The notes beneath the pieces were generated by a model. That model did not search any database. It was not told where the DNA came from and was given only the letters and a program-made list of their open reading frames with translations. From Prostheceraeus crozeri (Eukaryota > Platyhelminthes > Polycladida > Euryleptidae): DNA of 64,000 nucleotides. A program made the translations under genes and the position numbers. Within the stretch, counting starts at the first letter, position 1. Every line of letters begins with the position of its first letter. Shown here piece by piece: positions 1 to 13,988 of this stretch. The DNA lies in contig CAJQUW010015437.1 of the NCBI GenBank assembly GCA_907163375.1, forward strand, positions 248,001 through 312,000, read 5' to 3'.

Positions 1-414
1 TTATATTATCAGGGTCATTTTATATTGTGTAAAGATGTTTCTATATTCAAAAAAACTTCAGATAATGCCAATTTTCCTTGTCTCCAATGTATGACAAGTT
101 TTAGAACTAAAGAAGAAATGAATAGACAGTTGGAGAATTGCCAACAAAATGAAGCAGTCAGAAACACATTTCCTAAAGATGATTATTTAGAATATAATAA
201 ATGGTATTTTAAAAATAAAGTACCCTTTACTATTTATTGTGATTTTGAAGCATATAATGTTAATATGACACAAAATCGAACGGAAAGTTCCAGGCTTCAC
301 CCGATTCTAAAAATGATAATTCTGAAAATGGTACGGGCCAAGCCCTGGAACCTTCGGTTTGTAATTATGAAACAAGTGCATCTGAACAAAGTAAAGAAAA
401 ATATTTATATGTAG
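1..414 (+). pseudogene. Fragment of Polinton-type DNA polymerase B (N-terminal/exonuclease I part)
   Basis: The frame is open from the window edge. It contains a CxxC pair (PCLQCM), a following Cys (ENC), a Pro-Lys-Asp segment and then VPFTIYCDFEAYN. This is the zinc-finger-then-exonuclease-I order (Asp-x-Glu in YCDFEAY) seen at the N-terminus of protein-primed Polinton DNA polymerases. After about residue 85 the frame stops making sense. A neighbouring frame gives a more protein-like continuation ending at the TGA near 426, so a frameshift lies around 270-300. No polymerase motifs A-C follow, so the copy is truncated on the right; its left part may lie outside the window. It differs clearly in sequence from the polymerase at 55.6-59.6 kb, so it comes from another Polinton lineage. 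Confidence 0.7.
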
Positions 415-3400
415 ATATTGAGACATGAAGAACTCTATCTGTTATAGTGAGGTGAATGGTTCTCTGATGTCTACTTCACAGTATTAGTCCTGAAACAGAA
501 ATTGATTAAATTCCATATTATATATAAGTCAGAAAACTTTGTTCATACTATGGTGAGAGTCTCGATGTTCAGATAATGGTTTATAAAGAGAAGTAGATAG
601 AAGTTACGGTATTGATCGGTAATCTGTTCTTCATAAACTTTGCTTGAAACAATAGTCCTAGTGATGCATTCATATATCTAGATAATATAGTGAGAAAATA
701 TAACATTTTTATTAACTGGAAACGCATAGCTGTTAGTCAGTGTTTCTGTGGTGTACTAGAGTTATATAAGTACAAAGATAATTATAAATAGAATGGCAAA
801 GGTAGTTATTGATTGTGTAGTCAAGCGTAATAAGATCTGTGATGCGTCTCTGAGAAATGTGTGTCTTTTCTATATGTGGTGATCGAGTTCATCATCTAAT
901 TTATGAGAGATGTATTATATGTGTTCTGATAATGAATTGTGTAGTCTCTTGTATATAGAGACATTTGAACTCTCCTCGCTACATAATATACTTTTACGAT
1001 ATCAGGGTGTATATTCTTTAAATTGATGTCTTACATCCATTGTCTGTCAAGAGTAATTCGAATAGAAGGATGAATATTGATTAGTTATTATCTGCAAAAG
1101 ATTGACATGTGTATACGAGAACCAAATACAACTGTAGTGGTATGCTATAGGATACAGTTGAACGCATATTGTATTGTTTCAATGTCGAATTAGAGAATAA
1201 GTTAAATATGAATCTGTGAGATAGTATAACATGATTGAGATTTTTGCACTATATATTTGATAGATATAGTGATGATGAAGTAAGATTGCGGAAAATAAGC
1301 TCATTGATCAATAGTAAAACAGGGAAATAGTCGCATAGAGCTAAGATAGAGTGATATTTTAAAGGTATAATACTAAATAATATTTGTGAGAAAGCTCTCT
1401 CTAGGGGGCTCACGCATTTACCTGTATGGATGTGACATACGGACCATGCGGCTCGCAAAGTCTGCAAGGATTGCGTTGAGCATCGCTATTGTATTATGCT
1501 ATTGGATCGATTAGATAACAGACGTGTGTGTGTTCGCTACACGAGATCTCGAGTGAAGATACCTGAGATTGTCTTACATGCGCTATGCGGCGTGCATGAT
1601 AAATATTAGTGCGCTGCTAAGTAACAGATTGACTTAGTCTAGTGTCCTGCCAATATGAAATAGAAATTGTTAAATCTACGGTCAGTTGTTAGAAACTACG
1701 ATATCTAGCCGAATTTCTCGACTCGCATAAGTAACGCTAGGTAGAAGCTATGAAAGTAAGAAATTGAAGGTAGCTACGAGTTAAATGTGTTTATATATAT
1801 AATAGATTTGTGAATGTATAAAGTTTGTTGTACGACTATGAGCCGAATAGTCTGCGTAGAGAACGATTATGTGACGTGATAAGTGTAGTTATTGAGCTAG
1901 TCCTCTCTCGTATATAACTCTCTATCGCTGGACATATGTTCAGTCTGCTCTGCAAGAGTATTATCACGGCTAAATGATCGCGCACATTGTGTGAGTGTGA
2001 GTAAGAGAATGAGCTCTCGCTCTGTGGATATAGAACACATGGAATAGGTTGCGCTATGTTACATCTATACATAGTGGAAGAATGTCTTTCACTAAGCCGA
2101 TGGCAGCTCAGATCTCCAGGAGTCGTGTATCATGTCTTAAAGATCAATGTATAGATAAGACAAGATAGCATATGATAAATTAGGAGTATTTTGTTGATCA
2201 GAGGAATTAGAGGTGGGAGTAGAATAACATCTAGACACGTTTCGCTACGCGCTGTGTCAATGTCGTCGTAGGTAGTACTCTATGTGTGTACAGCTATAAT
2301 TACAGATATAAGCTGTCTCAGAGTAACTATATATGAATAATGAGTACTCACTTCGAGTGCTCGCGAATGAAATGATGATTTAAGTTTTATGTCATAAGAT
2401 GTTTGAATGAAGATAAATGATAAGATAGTGGACATGTATATATCGCAAGGATCGTTAGTGAGCAAGTATTGTCTCTATCGCACAATCAGTGATGATAGAT
2501 CAGTGATGATTGACTTGTAACTATTTGTTAAGATAGAGATATGATAGAGATGGAGATTGATATGTCGTTCTTTGCTATGATCTACATGAATCTGACGTCC
2601 AACAGTGAATAGGTTTGGCTCGTATATGTTCTATGATTATCAATATCTCAAATGAATGTATGGGCTTGATAATCTATGTGTATACGCAATTAGATGAATT
2701 TGGATTATCGCTCGCATGCTCACTCGATTTGAGCAGTATAGTGAAATCAAGGTGTCATGATAAAAAGATATTCTGCCTATACATGATCGCCGGACTCTAC
2801 TGCACAAATATAGTCTCTACATATTGAGAATGTGACTCTTCTCGTCGTGATGTTGATTCTACTCTATATCCTCTTTATGTTGCGCCAATGATTTGTGAGA
2901 GTCTATCTATACTGTAACAGAATCTGCAACGCATAGAGTGCTCATTTAGTTGTGAGATGAATAGCATCGCAACGAGAGCTTTTTGAGATCTCAACGCTTC
3001 GCAGCTGAGCAAGAAAAGCTATTGTTAAATATGTAATTATAGTCGCTAAGCACTAATTGATTTGAATATGCAGCCATATACGATTTTATTGTGTCTGTGT
3101 CGTATGTCATCGCGCAAATGAGCAGTCGGAGTGGATTTGCACTAGGTTATAGACTAGTCTGCAAGTCATACTATCGATAATTTGTCTCTATAGTGGAAGA
3201 TCTATGTGATGGCTAGTAATCTGATTAGTGTTACTTTTGATATGTAAGCAGTTGCTTGTTCCATGCGCATGAAGTATTGAGTAATGAGGAGACGAGTCTC
3301 TGAATCATGCTATATACAAGAGATAATAAGATGTTTAGAGTGGAACATCGATAGGTGCAAGTAGTATCTGAAGGATGTGATGTGATCGCAGATGTGCGTA

Positions 3401-6400
3401 TTGGATCTAGGTAGAGAAGTGTCCTTTAAAGATGATCCAATAAACGCTGTCTATCGTAAGTGATGAAAGTAATATGGATAAAGTCACGTTTTCGTGATAT
3501 GATGACTATTTGAGATCTGATGAGCTGTATCAGATAGTGTGAGTATTATCAGATAACACTAGAAATATCAATGGATCTTAATATTGATATAAGAAACTAT
3601 CTGTGAGGTTTTAGATGAAATGACTGAGAACTTGTGTTGCTGTATCAGAGTTACGGTTGAACTCGTGCGTAAAACATGATAAGTTTTAATGTATCTGATT
3701 TTGGTGGTGGTTCGATGCGAAATATTATGATGGATTAGCTGTATGATATAGTCTAGAAATTATGTTGTAGATTTATTATATGTGTTATTTAGCTGTCTTT
3801 ACTGTCTTTTTTCGGTGTCCTGCAACTGTTCGAGATTTACTCGCAAGAGGCTAGTAGAAAATTAGTACACAGAGATACTTACTCGAGTCCGATATCTGTG
3901 TTGCTGTAGAATAATCTCTAGAAATCTCTATACGCTCGTCTATATTGTCAACATCATGTGTGTGCACTATGTGAAGAAAGCTCTCGCATTGTGCAAAATA
4001 AATTGAATATTCTGTTACTTGCTCCTTCTGATGTTATGTAAGTTGAGAGAGAAATGATTAGTGAGGAGATTCGTGCTATAATGTTAGTGTTGTGTTGAAT
4101 CTCGCAGAGCTATATTCGCGTGTGTGTTAATCTGCTATAGAATGTTGACTGGTTATGAGTACAACATGTGTAAGATATATATACGTGAAAAAAAATCAGA
4201 TACATGAATACATTAAGAACGGAGGTGAGTTTCTTAAATTGGCTAATTCATCTATGATAGAGTTTCGTAGATCTCAAAAATAGAGATAAGTGAACTAAGT
4301 AGTGGTATAATGAGTTATGTAAGAGAATTGAGAACTGTAAACGGATCTTATTTTATGAAACTAGCAATGATGTTATAGACTGTATGTCTTCACTAAAACA
4401 CTAGGAACAATATAACAGTGGAGTTTCAGAGTTAGCTAAGAAATCTATAGAGTAGTCAGTCTATTGTTAGAGATACTCTCCGCTATTTGGATGTCCATTG
4501 AATAAATGGAAAAACGTTTTACTGTGTGACTATATAGTGTTAGATCTGAAACTACTTGTGTTCTTGTGTCTTGACCATTCTCTAAATAGACAAAGTTTGA
4601 TGTCCTCATACATAAAATAAAAAATTGTGTCTCTAACTGTGACAGTTGTATTTCATGTATGTTATCGTCACTATCCGGTGTCGGAAGAATCTCAAGTAAG
4701 TGTCTAGTTGGACAGTCTTGGCAAAGTATTTTTCGCCAGGAATCGAACGAATATGGTAAAGGAATAGTGTAATGAGAGGCATATCGCTCTAGACTATGTA
4801 TCAGAACGGCTGAGGATCGCGAGTTCCTGGCGACAAGACAGCTTGTGTTTTAAACTTGTCGAATTTATTTCTGTACTACATACAAGATTCGTGCTTGATC
4901 TCTTGACAGAGCACTGTTAAGTCTTACTTGTACGATTCAGGTATCAAATTTATGTTTGATAGAGAAAGAGTGTGGATAGTAGAGCTGACTTCTCATTAGA
5001 GCTGAATATAATCACTTCTTGCTAGTCATTGATGACGGATCACTCTTTACTTCTTGCTGTGTTGAATTAATATAAAACAATACAAGTTAGTATGTGTAGT
5101 TACCGTTCGATCGAGTGACTCATAGAAACTAATTAGACTCCTAGCTCTCAAACTTCAGAGTATACTCGACATGTTCTACATCATATAGAACTGCATGATC
5201 ATCATAGAAGAACATATTACATAAGATTATTCATTGATTGTATTCTAGTTTACTCTCTGACTCATTGCTATACTTACTACTGTCACATCGTCTTTGATTA
5301 GGTTTTGTGTATCTCGTGTGTGTATAGACGTATTATTTTGTATTGCGTATTATCTTCTAAGTCTGAATCTGAGTGTGGTATTTTCCCTCGATAAGCTTCT
5401 AGTACTATACACTCACTAAACTTATTTTCTGTCTGTGAGTGTCTTTATTTAGACTGATCTTTTTGTCGTTATTCTTTTTTTGTTTGATAGTCATTTTTGC
5501 CTTTGTTTTAATCTCGCTGTTTTTGCTCTCACTGATCTATTTTTCGCCTATCCATATTGTTGACATCATGAATTGGGTAAGAACGTTGCGTTGTTCTTGC
5601 CTCGCGTTGGTTTCATTGTTTGTCGTCAAGGAATTATTATCATCTGAGATGTGTCTTTACTATCTTTTTACAAAATAGAGTAATGTGTTGGCTCTTGTTT
5701 TGCGGTTGATCTCTCTTGTGATAAATACTAGATGATGTATTATTTAGCCACCTCCAGTCTGTATCATTCTCAGACTATAATATACAGATAGTATGATAAA
5801 GACTTGTGTTGAGTATAAAGTAATTGTGTCACGTTAGATTGATATGTAATGTCTTGTGTATTACTGTTCGAATTCTCTTTGTGCTAAAATGGGTGTAGTT
5901 GCGTTCTCTATCTCTACTGTCATGTTTGTGTTAATTAACATAGACAATTAAATTTTTTCATTTTTATATGTTTGAGTTTTTTAATTAATGTATGCTGTGA
6001 ATAGTATAGATGAAAATCGATTGAAATGTTCCAGTCCTAAGTCTTGGCTGTATGTTGTTGTCTCATTTTAGTACCTACTCGAGAATGCCACAAGATTCTA
6101 TCATTCATTCCTTCAGCTCCTCCAATTAAGAGTGTTCTTACTTAGTCTATCTTTCTCATTCTCGCTATGGATCTCTTCTCTGTTAATGTCTGATGGTAGT
6201 TTAGTTCTCGAGCTCAATGTGGGACACAGAGAACATAAGATCATTAATTGTAGATTAGTATAATCACATTCATAATAGTCATAGCAGATAACCAATTGGA
6301 GATATACTAGTATCAATAGATCTTGTGTGTAATACTCTCTACATACTCTTCAGAGAGACTTTGACTAATTTAAAGCCATATATATAGTCGTGCTGTCAAG

Positions 6401-9400
6401 TACTGCTTGAATTGTGTTCTAATCTCTCATGTAGACAAACGCTACATGAGATCTGTAGAATATTAGATTCATGCTTGATGTTCTATCAGTGTATCATGTC
6501 TCTGCATCTAAATGTCACTGACAGTACCTTGAGAGTGTTATTGTTGAGTGTTAATATCGCCTGATTGTTGAAGACTCACTCTAGTGATGACAAGCAGTTC
6601 ATAGGCTCTTCAGAAAAGTTGAAATTTTCTCAGAGTTTGCATAATGCACTTGATGTCAGATACTGTGCTATCTGTAGAATGAGTTGTCTCAAAAATGTCC
6701 TATCAGTAGACGATGTGTATAGTTGGAGACAATTGTATTAACTGATTTATGAAGACATTCAATTACTGTCGAAGCTCATGAATAATTGAATTCTTGTCGC
6801 GCCTTGTATAATAATGTAATATTGTAGGTTGTCATCTGTAGAAATGTTGCTTGAGTATACATAATTTTATTGATACCTTAAAGCTTTGCAAAGACGCTAA
6901 GTTAAGTAACCAGTGAATGTATAAATGTTGTAATTTTATCCTGTTGTTTTGCCTTTGATCACGTCAGAGTTGTTTGTGTCTAGAGAGTATTGATCATTGT
7001 GTTCATCTGTCGCTTTTGTAGTAGACGTGTTATTAGCTATACTGTCGTTTTAACATAGTCTCGCATACGAAGAAGCAAAGATTCTCCGCTATCAGACTGA
7101 TCTCTGCATATTTTGACTCAAATTGGATATGTCCTGTGTCCCCAAGATTAGAATGTGTATTTCTCGAATATTGATCTAATTGTAGCTGATGATGTATGGT
7201 TTTTCTCTATTTTGTCTCTAGCGATGCAGAATGCATAAATGTTGATCGAAACGCCAAAATAGATGCTGTTCAAGAATTTCTGAGTATATATAGACATTAT
7301 CTTAACTTATTGTTCTCTAAGATCAGCACTAGTCTGAACGCATATATATTTTTTTAGTTGGAGATGTGATGTTTAGTTGAAGTTCTATATATGTTTCTAA
7401 AGAGAATCTAAAATTAGTGATACTCAGACATATTTTAGATTACGGCGAGAAGTGACACCTAGAAGACATGTTCTCTGCAGACTTCGGCTCTCATATCGGC
7501 TTTGTATAAGATCACGCTGTCAGTCATTCGCTAGACCTCGTGAGCTTTTTAGGCAGTTCTCCGCTATCAATATAGCTATGTAATTTCGTTGTTGAAGACT
7601 AGTATGTTCTATCTCTCTTGTGTACTTTCTCTCTTGCTCGATGTGTGTTCTAAAATTAATTTATGATCTCGCTATTTGTAGAGATTCAGATGTGAGAGGA
7701 TACTCCATGATGGGATAGATGTGTAGATGGATGGTATCTCTGTTAGTTCTGTTGTTCTGTACTATGTAGAATTCGCGACGTATATCAGCCTACTAGCTTT
7801 ATCAGATGCATATCGTTGTATTGATATTATAGTTTATTGTTTGATGAACGTATCTAAGAGATTTTACTAGCCTGACACGCCACAAGCTATGTTTTTAGAG
7901 TAGTGCTATTAGCTCTCTTGATGATGTCGCTCGCATGAGAACAGTCATGAAGTAATGATCTCTTGTCAGTAATTTCATTGTGTAATATATGGTCATAATA
8001 CACTCTGATATATTATGTGATAACAAATTTGCTGATGACTTAGAAAGATGAGAAGAAGATTACGGTGTCACTCTTGATACTAGATGTTGAGGAAGAGAAT
8101 GTATACCTCAGAATATCAAGGTTAGTGGACTAGCGAGAACAGTTTCTCTAGTTTTGACCTTGACGCTCTGAAAATCTGATAGGTATTCGCTATAGTTAGC
8201 CATCTCTCTCTCAATGATTAATTACTGTGGAATCGGTCAAATTCGCATTGTAGATGCTCTTAAGGTAGAATGTGTGTAACTGGATATAAGTTACTGATTG
8301 CATAAGATATAAATCCATGAGTCATCACTAGATCGGAGTTCTGGTTGTCTCATGGATCTCCGGTTGATCTCACATTAGTCTCTGAGAGTATGAGCGATTA
8401 TGTTGTACTCTAAATGTCCGCTTATCAGAAAGAGATTTTGTAAATGTTGTTTATGTTTTTCAATAGCTCGTTGTTATAAAGTGATATATCGCGCTCGGAA
8501 TTGCTGCAAGTCTGTTTTGCTCTGTGAAAGCTATAAGATATATGAAAAGACGGCCGAATTTGTTAGTTCTCTTCTTCTGCGTTCCGTCAGCTCTGCTGCT
8601 TTTCACTCATTCTATTAACATAGAACGCTTCTTTGCTTTGATTAGAACTTCTAGTTAATTGTTTCTGATAAGTGACTCTTGCTTAAGAATTATTGAGTTC
8701 TAATTTTCTATATCCTATTTTTGTACATCAAGAATATCTGATATGTTGAGTATTAGTTTGGTAACATTACTCGGGAGTAAATAGTCTCATGACCACGTTT
8801 TACTGAACATCTATTGTGTCTCTAGATGTCTGTTGTGAGTAATAATGCATCTGTTCTGTTGAAGTAGAGTGTATTGCTCGTTGTTGAGTTGTACTATGTG
8901 ATAAACGTTTTGATTTATGTATTGAAGTGAGTAGACGTATGTGTAGTCTCTTTGTCTTTTCAGCTTTTGAAAGCATTCTGATTGTTTGCATCAGATAGTT
9001 AAATGACCTAATAAATCTAGTTGTATACTGATGCTTGGATTGTAATGAGATCATATCTTTATCATCACGCGCGTGTAAGAACTGTAGTAGTCCTTTGCTC
9101 GCTTAGACTTGTGTAGTTTATCATATCTGCGAACTTGTTCTGTGCCTCAGTGATTTGAGAATGATACCTTCTTGATTCTCTCTCTTCAGTAGTTTGTAGA
9201 TGCTGAAAATCTGTATCTATATCAGATATAGTCTTCAGTATAATTCACCATTCATTGAGTTCGCGACTCTATCTTTGACTAGGTATATCGCTAATACTTG
9301 AACGCTATTCATCGCTGTCTGTGACGCTGTCTCTTAATGATAGCTAATGCTGTCAGTTTTGTTAAGATTTTGTAGAACTTAGTTTATTAAGATAAATCTC

Positions 9401-10937
9401 TGAATCATTCTAAAAGTGAGCATGTTGTGGGCGCAAAGAGACACCACGTACCTGTTGATAGCACGTGTTTTAGCAATCTAGAAGTTGATATTACTGCAAA
9501 CTACTCACCTGAAGACTCTCTCTCAAAATTAGATTGAACGTCGATCCGTGAAATTGCTCGTCTATGCGGAATTGTAAGACTCAGTAAGTCACGTTATTGC
9601 ACGCGCGGCGGTGTACTGAGTGAGCATTAATTTTCTCCTCTCATCTATTTTATGTATGCTTTTTTAATAATTGCTTATATCTTGATGATTAGAAGATGAG
9701 AGTTCACTCGTTGTCTGTTGTCGATAACTCGTACTGACAGAGATAGATCTGTTCGTTTATCTCTGTGTGTTCTTCTTTTAGACAATGGTCAGATAACTGT
9801 GATTCATTGTCGCATGTTGAGATGCTGAGAATACGTAGTTCACGAGTGATAGATAGTGTAAGGATTGTGTATTCTGATTGGTGTAATTTCCGATTATATA
9901 GAGTAGAGTATTACGTAGTCGCATTCGCTGTTTATCGTCGCAGCTTAGTCATGAAGCGGACACGTCTTGCTTGCTCGTGCGACATGATTGGTATATTGAT
10001 GTTTAGATGAATACCATGAAAGATGGATGTAATAAATTCGATGAGAAGATCTGAGTGAGATTGTAGTCGTGCTAGAGATCTATCGTTTTGATAGTTGTTC
10101 GGATGGCCTCGTGTTTCACTTCAGGCAGTGAAGGTCCTTGATTTTTTAAGCGCTTTTCGTGAGATATGATATGATGAGATCTACGTTGGTGAGTTGAGAA
10201 GATCTGTCATTTGTCTGATGTTTTCGGTTGGGGGCGGTTTCGTGTTCTCTGGGGGTGTAGGTCCTGAACGTGGTCATGATTTAGGGGCATGTAAATTAAT
10301 TTGTTAGCTGCGCATCAGACTAGATATTGTTGTCGGTGGATTGACAAATGGATAGCTAACAGTTGGGTTGATGAGTTTAGACAGATGCCCATCTCATTTA
10401 GGATGCATTGATAGCATAGGTCATTGATAATCCTGATATTAGAAGGGGTTCAAGATTTATCTGTGAGTTGTTGATGTACAGCTTGTTAGTGTAAGGATAA
10501 CTAGAGATATGTGTCAGTGTAGCTAGGTATAGTGTATGACTCCTAGTGGAGACCAGGTATGCTGTGTTTACTAGTCGTTGAACGGACCATTTATCGAGTC
10601 AGGTGAGGTCGGATATTGTACTTGTTGTGTACCAGTATATATTGGTTGTTTCTGAGTCTGTGTATCTGTCTAGTCGTCAGATATGAAGCATATAGAGGAA
10701 CTAGCGTAATTGCATCGCTGAAATGAAGGTCCCGGTGCCAAGTCTGTGCTGGATGACCTAACCGTAAGCCTACGACAAGATTGGTCACATTCGAAATTGT
10801 TGGGTCTGTGTTTAAAAAGAATACAAGTTCTTTCGCAAAATTTGATCAGATATGATTTTTTGCCATCCATCGTGAGCTCTTCGAATAGTTTGTTGATCGA
10901 GAGACTGCATGTGTCTTAAAGTTGCTCTCAAGACTCA
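415..10937. other. Gene-free, stop-dense stretch with base skew
   Basis: No recognisable gene, RNA or mobile element was found in this 10.5 kb. Stop codons are dense in all six frames and no frame exceeds about 84 codons. The first half is strongly biased on the plus strand toward G and T over C; for example, 3,361-3,420 has 21 G against 5 C. The bias weakens after about 5.2 kb and returns near 10.0-10.6 kb. Long A or T runs are rare compared with the flanks. A T-rich open frame at 5,439-5,678 would give a hydrophobic 79-residue peptide, but this follows from base composition. The texture changes sharply at about 11 kb. Confidence 0.5.
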
Positions 10938-11059
10938 TTGTATTTCTCGCTTACTATAGACTTCGTCAGGAGCTGCCATGTCTTAGTAGACGGCCTCCCG
11001 AGTCTCATCCTAGTGTTTATTTGTACGCATAGTCGTATGAGCAGTTCACTTATGAGGTT

Positions 11060-11255
11060 CATAGTGTTAGCCCCCCGCGCCTACATGCAGCCCACACCTC
11101 CACCTCCGCCAGACCACACTCCTTCTACCCGCCACCCCACGTGCCCACCTATCACCCTTCGTCCTCTCGCCCCGTCTCCTCTCCCCCATCCCTTTCCGCT
11201 TTACCTCATTATCACTTTGCCCACCCGATCTTTGCTATCTACACTCCTATCTTCA
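11060..11255. repeat. C-rich low-complexity tract
   Basis: An irregular run of CCC/CCT words marks the border between the skewed stretch and ordinary intergenic DNA. It produces a proline-rich open frame that looks like a by-product of composition. It resembles, but does not match, the C-tracts at the Polinton ends. Confidence 0.5.
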
Positions 11256-11282
11256 AAAATTCAAATGATGGTCACATTCTAG

Positions 11283-12495
11283 AAGAACATTAGAACATTT
11301 GCAATTGGGCGATCAAAATTAAGCTATCAATGAACACGAACAAATCGAAATGCATTTTATTCGATAAATGATAAGCCAACTGTGTGTTATCATTCTTCTG
11401 TTCAGGGGAATGAGATTCTGGGAATTGTTTTGGAGCCGCGACTTTAAGTGGTAGGAGCATTTTGAATATATATTAAAAGTTTTTCTTTGAAGCTGAGAGT
11501 TTTGGAGTGTGCATTAATTAAAGATGACCTGTGCATAATTCTGTGCTACATTCACTGCTCTAGTATTGTTCTCCGCTTTCTGTTGGAATGCCCCAATATT
11601 TGTGTAAAGAGCCAGAGAAGTTCTAGCGTCGCGCCCATCGAATAATTTGTGGTTTTGATCATGAATGTACCTGTCTTCCCGAACAGTCTGAAAGGCGTCT
11701 CAAAGCCTCCAAGTTTAAACAGTGTATTTTCAATAACCATATTTTTCATCCAATCACGTTGCCATCAAGTCGGAGATCTGGAAGAATAATTATAGAACAA
11801 TTTACAACAGAACGGCGAAGGAACTCTTTCATCATTTACATGTCTCTGTATTTCGATGGTTTCATTAACATATCAATTTGAGTTTTGAAATGACATTCAT
11901 TTTGCAATTTCCATTGATTCTTATTCAAGGAATATGAATCATACGATTCTTATTCATGCAAACATATAAATTCTATTCTATTGAATATGTCATGAACGCA
12001 TCGCAAAGCAGCTCACCTGGGTGCGCTGTTTTCTTGTGTGCAGTTTTCAAAAGCCGTCTGTAAAGACTTCTCACTTGTTGACAGTCAACCCGAGAAGAGG
12101 ATTCGGCAAGCTATTTCATTGTTTTATTTGGCAGTCTTGGACCTTTTTGTTTTTTAATAGCCATTTATAGCCGATGCTGCAAAGGAGTGCGATGGAATCA
12201 TTTGAGATGTGATTTTCTACCAGTTTTAGGCGGAGTTTTACAAGGGCTACACATCTGGTCCACTTATTTTAAGCTATTTTACCTTAGATGTTAAAAATTA
12301 CTTTCTTAATTTGACATTATTGGGGGAAATGTGAACAACTAAATAGCACTAAAGATAAACAGCAACTTGTCTAAAAGTTGTAATTTTAACCAAAAAGCGA
12401 AAGCGCGCCTTGAAAGACAATTCAGTTCTTGAAAGAGAATGACAGCTATTAAGTCAATAAATGGCAGCAACACCCTTGATTCTCCAGCCGCATTC
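11283..12495. other. Intergenic, nothing recognised
   Basis: AT-rich, with short broken frames only. No repeats or conserved motifs were seen. Confidence 0.4.
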
Positions 12496-12567
12496 GCCTG
12501 GCCCAGGAATCGAACCTGAGTCCGCTGAGGAGACACGCTCGCACCTTTATCACTAGGCCACGCTGAC
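12496..12567 (-). tRNA. tRNA-like sequence (tRNA pseudogene or tRNA-derived SINE head)
   Basis: On the minus strand there is a good A box (TGGCCTAGTGATAAAGG) and a perfect B box (GGTTCGATTCC), spaced as in a tRNA of about 72 nt. The T arm folds well (CAGG/CCTG) and the D arm is plausible (GCCT/AGGT). The acceptor stem (GTCAGCG against GCCAGGC) has three mismatches, and no clean anticodon stem could be drawn, so no anticodon is assigned. It is more likely a decayed tRNA or the head of a tRNA-derived SINE than a working tRNA. No poly(A) tail or SINE body was identified. Confidence 0.55.
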
Positions 12568-12569
12568 GG

Positions 12570-13874
12570 TTTTATATTTACTTAATAGTTAGTCATTCTC
12601 TTCAGATATTCAATGTAGTACGACAGACATTTGTTGTCAATTAAGGTCTTGTGCTGATGATTTGCTGGTATTACTTGAAGGCCCAGGCAAGTACAAAGCT
12701 CACAAAGCTGTCAGAATTGATACAAAGACAAATCCAAATACCGAATATTTAGACAAGAATGAGATAGTGGCCCACATTTGAACGGGTTATGATAAGATGT
12801 CCCGGACAAATTATCTCCAACGACATAATTTTGTGATAGTGGATAGGAGGGTCTGCCGAGCATTTGAAATCCAAACAGCAGATTAATGTAGGAATCACTC
12901 AGTCAATAATTGAAGCTAATAGTGGGAATTGTTCTTGGTATTTCGACATGACAATTGTTGTATTCAAGCTAGGCCTAATTCAGTGGTTGTCAAAAAACGA
13001 CCTTGCTTATTATCCCATTGGATACCAATGTCAAGTTGCGAAGCATTAACGGTGAAAAGATGTACTTGGGTCTGGCCAGATCCGTGCTTGACAAATACTG
13101 AGATTTCTTCTAAACTACAAATCAGAAAGTGTTGAAATTGCTTACCTCTTATTTTCTACTTACCTCCTATATTGTACTCGTACATGCAAAGTTAAGGCTA
13201 TATCTCGTGAGTGTGATGTGCTATGATATAAGAATGTGGGAATTCAGGCCTCATCTCCTCCTCGACAGAATTCGGACTTGGAAAAGCTAGTACGGATTTA
13301 CCGCAGTCAATAAAACTGTGTAGCGAGGGCCACATAGTCTATTTCCATAGTTATGGATCATGCTGTCCTGCTGCTTGGAAATCGGTGAATGAAGCAATAC
13401 ATTATCACTTCAAAGTTGATCTGAGATATGCTGCAAACTTACTCTTCCCCTAGTTCGACAACGTCCCATGCAAAGTGCAATGATTCTTGTTGGAACTGAC
13501 TTATCAGCATCTTTCAACTCATGTTACTCAAGCAGAAAGACGTAATGAAGTTTGCAAAGGTTTCGGACAGTCAGACTGACAGTCAAAGCGCAAATTCAAG
13601 TGTAAATTCAACATTTGTATAGCAAAATATTTGCTTGGAACATGCAAAGATCATTTGTTACTGCAATGACTGCATTAACATAATTGTGACATAATAAAAG
13701 TATTAGGCTAATAACTGCAACAAGTTACTGATGCCTTATCCAGTAGAAACCTTCATTGAAATTTCAGATATTGCTTTTGATAACTAAATTCAATAATTCA
13801 TGGAAGATTTGGCGTAGAGCTCATGAAAATAGATTACAAGCCTCGGATCTGACAGACCCATCTTTCATTTAACT
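12570..13874. other. Intergenic left flank of the palindromic element
   Basis: No gene or repeat was recognised. It ends in the AATATA copy that borders the 21.66-kb palindrome. Confidence 0.4.
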
Positions 13875-13880
13875 AATATA
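13875..13880. repeat. Target-site duplication AATATA, left copy
   Basis: AATATA lies directly outside the left terminus AGTAGTAAGC, and the same six bases lie directly outside the right terminus at 35,540-35,545. A 6-bp duplication is the length made by Polinton integrases. Confidence 0.8.
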
Positions 13881-13906
13881 AGTAGTAAGCAAGTGACAAA
13901 CACTCG

Positions 13907-13988
13907 ACCGGCGCGCCCCCTCCCCCTCCCCTCCCCCTCCCCTCCCCCTCCCCCTCCCCCTCCCCCTCCCCTCCCCTCCCCCCCCTCT
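13907..13988 (+). repeat. Subterminal C tract (CCCCTCCC)n, left arm
   Basis: Repeated CCCCTCCC/CCCCCTCC units begin about 26 bp inside the terminus. The opposite strand is a run of G4-A-G3 blocks with strong G-quadruplex potential. The mirror copy in the right arm is about 25 bp longer. Confidence 0.8.

Noticed and set aside
4733-4830. Second tRNA-like sequence (CCAGGAATCGAAC)
   Set aside because: A B-box-like word and a 9-bp inverted repeat are present but no A box or foldable arms.
5439-5678. 79-codon hydrophobic frame that looks like a multi-span membrane protein
   Set aside because: The region is T-rich, which gives Leu/Phe/Ile-rich frames by composition alone.
10938-11282. 114-codon frame with a Pro-rich second half
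   Set aside because: Explained by the C-rich tract; no conserved residues, no promoter.
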